This document shows positions 61,389 to 64,000 of a stretch of DNA of 64,000 nucleotides, one piece after another; positions within the stretch are counted from its first letter, which is position 1; every line of letters begins with the position of its first letter. The stretch is from Enterocloster lavalensis (GTDB taxonomy: Bacteria; Bacillota; Clostridia; Lachnospirales; Lachnospiraceae): contig NZ_CABJCG010000002.1 in NCBI RefSeq assembly GCF_902364025.1, positions 410,068 to 474,067 on the forward strand, written 5' to 3'. The position numbers were made by a program, and so were the translations under genes. The notes beneath the pieces are model-generated. The model was not told the DNA's origin and did not search any database. It worked only from the letters and a program-made list of their open reading frames with translations.

Positions 61389-62126
61389 ATGAATCAGTTT
61401 TTATCATGTTTTAAGGTTGCAAAGCCGGTGATCGGCGTGATCCACACGAAGGGCACGGACGATGCCGACATGCTTAGACGGGCCAAGGAGGAGATCCGCA
61501 TCTATAAGGAAAATGGAGTGGACAGCTTTCTGGTGGAGACGTATTTTGGCACCTATTATCAGGTGGAGAAGGTTTTAGACTATGTGGCGGGGGCGGACCT
61601 GGGGATGCCTTACGGCGTCAACTGCCTCAATGTGGACGCCATGGGATTCGAGCTGGCGATGAAGTTCGACTGCGATTATTTACAGCTGGATTCGGTGGTG
61701 GGCCATGTAAAGCCCAGGGACGAGGATTCTCTGGACGCCTTTTTCAAGCTTTACCGGGAGCGGTGCAGGGCATACGTGATCGGCGGCGTGCGCTTTAAGT
61801 ACCAGCCGGTGCTCTCCGAACGTACGGTGGAGGAGGATCTGAAGATCGCCATGACCCGCTGCGACGCCATCTGCGTGACCCAGGACGCCACCGGGCAGGA
61901 GACTTCCACGGACAAGATCGTGCAGTTCCGGAACGGCATCGGCGATTTCCCGCTGATCATCGGCGCGGGCCTGACCCCGCAGAACGTGGCGGAGAAGCTG
62001 GCTTTGGGCGACGGAGCCATTGTGGGCAGCTTCTTTAAGGACAATTATCAGGACAACGGCGACGTGTGCCCGGCCCATGTGGCGGAGATGATGGACGCAG
62101 TGAGAAGGTTCAGGGAGAAGCTGTAG
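61389..62126 (+). CDS. BtpA/SgcQ-family TIM-barrel protein
   Basis: A 245-residue protein. The C-terminal part (ICVTQDATGQETSTDKIVQFR, then IIGAGLTPQNVAEKL and GAIVGSFFKD) is the strongly conserved BtpA/SgcQ region with a phosphate-binding barrel end. BtpA was linked to photosystem I, but SgcQ-like members sit in sugar operons and have no established reaction. RBS AAAGAAGG before ATG 61389. Together with the kinase behind it, it might cleave or rearrange a phosphorylated intermediate. Function not proven. Confidence 0.82.
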   Translation: MNQFLSCFKVAKPVIGVIHTKGTDDADMLRRAKEEIRIYKENGVDSFLVETYFGTYYQVEKVLDYVAGADLGMPYGVNCLNVDAMGFELAMKFDCDYLQLDSVVGHVKPRDEDSLDAFFKLYRERCRAYVIGGVRFKYQPVLSERTVEEDLKIAMTRCDAICVTQDATGQETSTDKIVQFRNGIGDFPLIIGAGLTPQNVAEKLALGDGAIVGSFFKDNYQDNGDVCPAHVAEMMDAVRRFREKL

Positions 62127-62149
62127 GGCTTCCCCTTTTCCGGAATTTC

Positions 62150-62170
62150 AATAAGACGTATTAGTACGTT
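62150..62170 (+). promoter_or_regulatory. third AAGACGTATTA operator
   Basis: AAGACGTATTAGTACGTTTT, with an inner ACGTA-TTAG-TACGT palindrome, lies about 20 bases before the second kinase gene. It is the most symmetrical of the three copies. Confidence 0.6.
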
Positions 62171-62188
62171 TTGAAAGGAACGAGATAG

Positions 62189-63148
62189 ATGGGAGAGACA
62201 AAGACGGTATTTTTTATCGGGGACGTGGCGATGGATGAGTATTACAGCGCGCCCTATTTTCCGAAGATTAAGGAGAAGATTCTGGTGCAGACCCTGCCTG
62301 CGCAGATGGGCGGAATGATCGCCAACGCGGCCTGCGTGTACGCGGGATACGGCGCGCCGGTTTCATTTCTGACGGCCCTGAACCCGGGGGCGGTTTCAAA
62401 GGCGCTTTGCAAGGGGCTGAACGAGGCGGGGATTGACACGGAGTTTATGGTGTGGGATGAGTCGCTGCCGGACGCCAAGACCATTATTATTCTGGCAGAA
62501 GGGGAGCACACGGTGTTCATTCCCACCCTGAATCTGCAGCGGATCGAGCTGTCAAGGGAGGCCATGGAGGCGCTGCGGCAGGCGGATTATATTTATTCCA
62601 CCTTCTGCGAGCTGCGGCCCCTGCGCTTTGGAGAAATGACGGTCTGCCGGGTGTTGGAGGACGTGAAGTCCCGGGGCTGCAGGCTGTGGGTGGATTTGGA
62701 CGTTGCGGATATTCAGGACGGGGACGAGGCGCTGTTCGGGTATGTGGATACGCTGTTTGTCAATGAGAAGGGGTATGAGAACCTGGAGAAGCGGGCCGGG
62801 GGCGACGTGTGCGCCTGGCTTTACGGGAAGGGCGTGCAGCGGCTGATCGTGACTCAGGCGGAAAAGGGGTGTACGGTGTATTGCCGGGATGAGGAGACTT
62901 TTTCCGTGGATGGACTGAAGGTGCCCGTGGTGGACGTGACCGGGGCCGGGGATACGTTTTGCAGTTCGTTCCTCTATGGGTATACCAGGGGGATGGAGCT
63001 GCGGCAATGCGCAAAATTTGCCAACTATGCGGCATCCAGGGCGGTGACGGAGCTGGGCGCCAGGGCGGGAGCCGTGGGCGCGGAGGCTGTGCTGGACTGG
63101 GTTGAGAGGCATGGGGGCGACCGGGCGGAATTTGAGAAATTTTTGTAG
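62189..63148 (+). CDS. PfkB-family carbohydrate kinase
   Basis: A 319-residue ribokinase-family enzyme with an intact DVTGAGDTF motif (catalytic Asp about residue 255) and an N-terminal QMGGMIANAA substrate segment. Phosphorylates a sugar or sugar derivative. ATG 62189 follows GAAAGGAACGAG. In contrast to the kinase at 56803, all key residues are present, so this is the probable working kinase of the locus. An AllA-like gene follows 15 bases later. Confidence 0.9.
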   Translation: MGETKTVFFIGDVAMDEYYSAPYFPKIKEKILVQTLPAQMGGMIANAACVYAGYGAPVSFLTALNPGAVSKALCKGLNEAGIDTEFMVWDESLPDAKTIIILAEGEHTVFIPTLNLQRIELSREAMEALRQADYIYSTFCELRPLRFGEMTVCRVLEDVKSRGCRLWVDLDVADIQDGDEALFGYVDTLFVNEKGYENLEKRAGGDVCAWLYGKGVQRLIVTQAEKGCTVYCRDEETFSVDGLKVPVVDVTGAGDTFCSSFLYGYTRGMELRQCAKFANYAASRAVTELGARAGAVGAEAVLDWVERHGGDRAEFEKFL

Positions 63149-63163
63149 TGGGAGGTTGGAAGA

Positions 63164-63676
63164 ATGGGAGATTGCGGGAAGAGCTGCATCGTGAAACGGG
63201 CGGTGGAGATTACGGAGATTGATTACAGGCGCTATGGGATTCTTTATAATCTGAGCGGGGAAGGGGTGGATACGGGAAATACGAATCATTCCGCCGGGGA
63301 TGGCTGGGAGGATACGGATACCAATGTGTCGCTTCTTGATACGCTGGGAGCGCTGGGGTATACGCTGGGCAGCGGGACGCCTTTTGAGGCGGTGGAGATG
63401 GAACGGCATCTGCATACCCAGGAGGCGCAGATTCCGGCGGGGGAGGCCATTGTATTCTGCCTGGCAGAGGCGTGCGACGGGGCGCCTAAGGCGGAGGATG
63501 TGGTGCCGGTGATTTTGAGGCCGGGGTTTGTGTTTGTGATTCATAGAGGGGTGTGGCATTCGGCTTCCCATGGAATTGGCGGGGCGGTGAGGTATTATTG
63601 GCAGGCGTTGGCTTATGTGAATGAGCCTACGGTTTGGGAGGAGATTGAGGGGGGAGCGGTGAGGGTGGAGGCGTAA
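63164..63676 (+). CDS. AllA-like (ureidoglycolate lyase-fold) cupin
   Basis: A 170-residue protein matching the ureidoglycolate lyase family in its second half: EMERHLHTQEAQIP, then FVFVIHRGVWHSASHG with the His-Trp-His of the AllA site. AllA cleaves ureidoglycolate to glyoxylate and urea, but allantoin genes are absent, so it may cleave an analogous hemiaminal, such as an N-linked sugar. Last gene of the locus. ATG 63164 after GGGAGG. Confidence 0.75.
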   Translation: MGDCGKSCIVKRAVEITEIDYRRYGILYNLSGEGVDTGNTNHSAGDGWEDTDTNVSLLDTLGALGYTLGSGTPFEAVEMERHLHTQEAQIPAGEAIVFCLAEACDGAPKAEDVVPVILRPGFVFVIHRGVWHSASHGIGGAVRYYWQALAYVNEPTVWEEIEGGAVRVEA

Positions 63677-64000
63677 AAGGGGAAGCGGGTGGGGCGTTGG
63701 ATGCATCCGTTCGTGAGAGCCAGGAAAGCGGGGCCGGAGGTTCCGGTTTCCGCGGTTTGAGGGACTAAGGCCCCAGGACCCGGAAAAGACGGGCACCGCT
63801 CCGAGCTCCAGCGCCGGCCTGATGCCGGCCCCTCCGCCTACGCTTTGCTCCGGGCTTTGAGAGCCCTGCGCAATCCCGCCTTTTCCGGGCCCTGGAACCT
63901 AAGTCCCTCTAAACCGCTCCAATAGTCACCTCCGGCCCCGCTTTCCTGGCTCTCACCCGCTGGGGGTTGGGACGCCCGCTGGCGTTTTCGGGCTTGGGGG
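63677..64000. repeat. large imperfect palindrome in the terminal intergenic region
   Basis: No gene is seen. A perfect 29-bp inverted repeat (63713-63741 with 63928-63956) flanks a second pair of arms, 63752-63793 and 63875-63917, that match in all but a few positions. The centre holds a GCCGGC hairpin near 63814-63830. Together they span about 244 bases that could fold into one long stem or act as a palindromic mobile element or composite terminator. Confidence 0.8.

Overview
The window (about 56-58% GC by eye) looks like chromosome of a gut-type anaerobic Clostridia, most likely Lachnospiraceae near Enterocloster/Lachnoclostridium. Supporting signs are strong AGGAGG ribosome sites, a T-box leader, MecA, a CwlD-type amidase, a clostridial 2[4Fe-4S] ferredoxin, pyruvate formate-lyase, TRAP and double-ATPase sugar transporters, and many FadR/HutC-type regulators. 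The species is inferred from gene content only. There is no prophage, integrase, transposase gene or CRISPR array.

Layout. 1-4.4 kb: 3' end of a GH4 glycosidase and an LplB/LplC/DUF3502-type oligosaccharide ABC transporter. 4.5-5.5 kb: a lone Rpn-like nuclease gene on the minus strand. 5.8-13.1 kb: a complete trpEGDCFBA operon under a strong promoter and a tryptophan (TGG) T-box. 13.2-14.8 kb: an ECF sigma factor and a membrane partner. 14.8-19.8 kb (minus): a C26 amidotransferase, a ferredoxin, a MITE-like element, and a pyruvate formate-lyase system in which the glycyl-radical domain is a separate small protein. 20-28.3 kb: an organic-acid-type island with divergent promoters: a cupin and an isocitrate-lyase-family protein one way; a crotonase, a degenerate 2-hydroxyacid dehydrogenase, a TRAP transporter, an aldo/keto reductase and an XRE regulator the other way. 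28.5-28.7 kb: a DUF1858 protein.

28.9-39.4 kb: a hexuronate/aldonate-type locus. It holds uxuA, uxuB, a FadR-type GntR regulator, a sugar-binding lipoprotein, four and a half 40-bp tandem repeats, a cyclase-family protein, a natural RbsA-RbsC fusion, a second permease and a zinc alcohol dehydrogenase. Two promoters share one 20-bp operator. 39.4-47.4 kb: mecA, a Hanks-type kinase carrying a ParA-like domain beside a second ParA-like protein, a small unknown, a GH18 lipid-anchored or membrane protein, a metallophosphoesterase and a CwlD-like amidase. 47.4-51 kb (minus): alpha/beta hydrolase, CitMHS transporter, LysR regulator and tRNA-Gly(GCC).

51.2-56.7 kb: a sigma-54 activator followed by a clear -24/-12 promoter driving an amino-acid permease, a PatB/MalY C-S lyase and a redoxin. 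56.8-63.7 kb: an frl-like locus (APC permease, TIM-barrel epimerase, two PfkB kinases, HutC-type regulator) without an FrlB-type deglycase but with a BtpA-family and an AllA-like protein, linked by three related operators. The window ends in a large imperfect palindrome. The most promising unusual items are the split formate-lyase with its Cys-containing tail, the frl-like pathway without a deglycase, the kinase/ParA pair, the MITE and the terminal palindrome.
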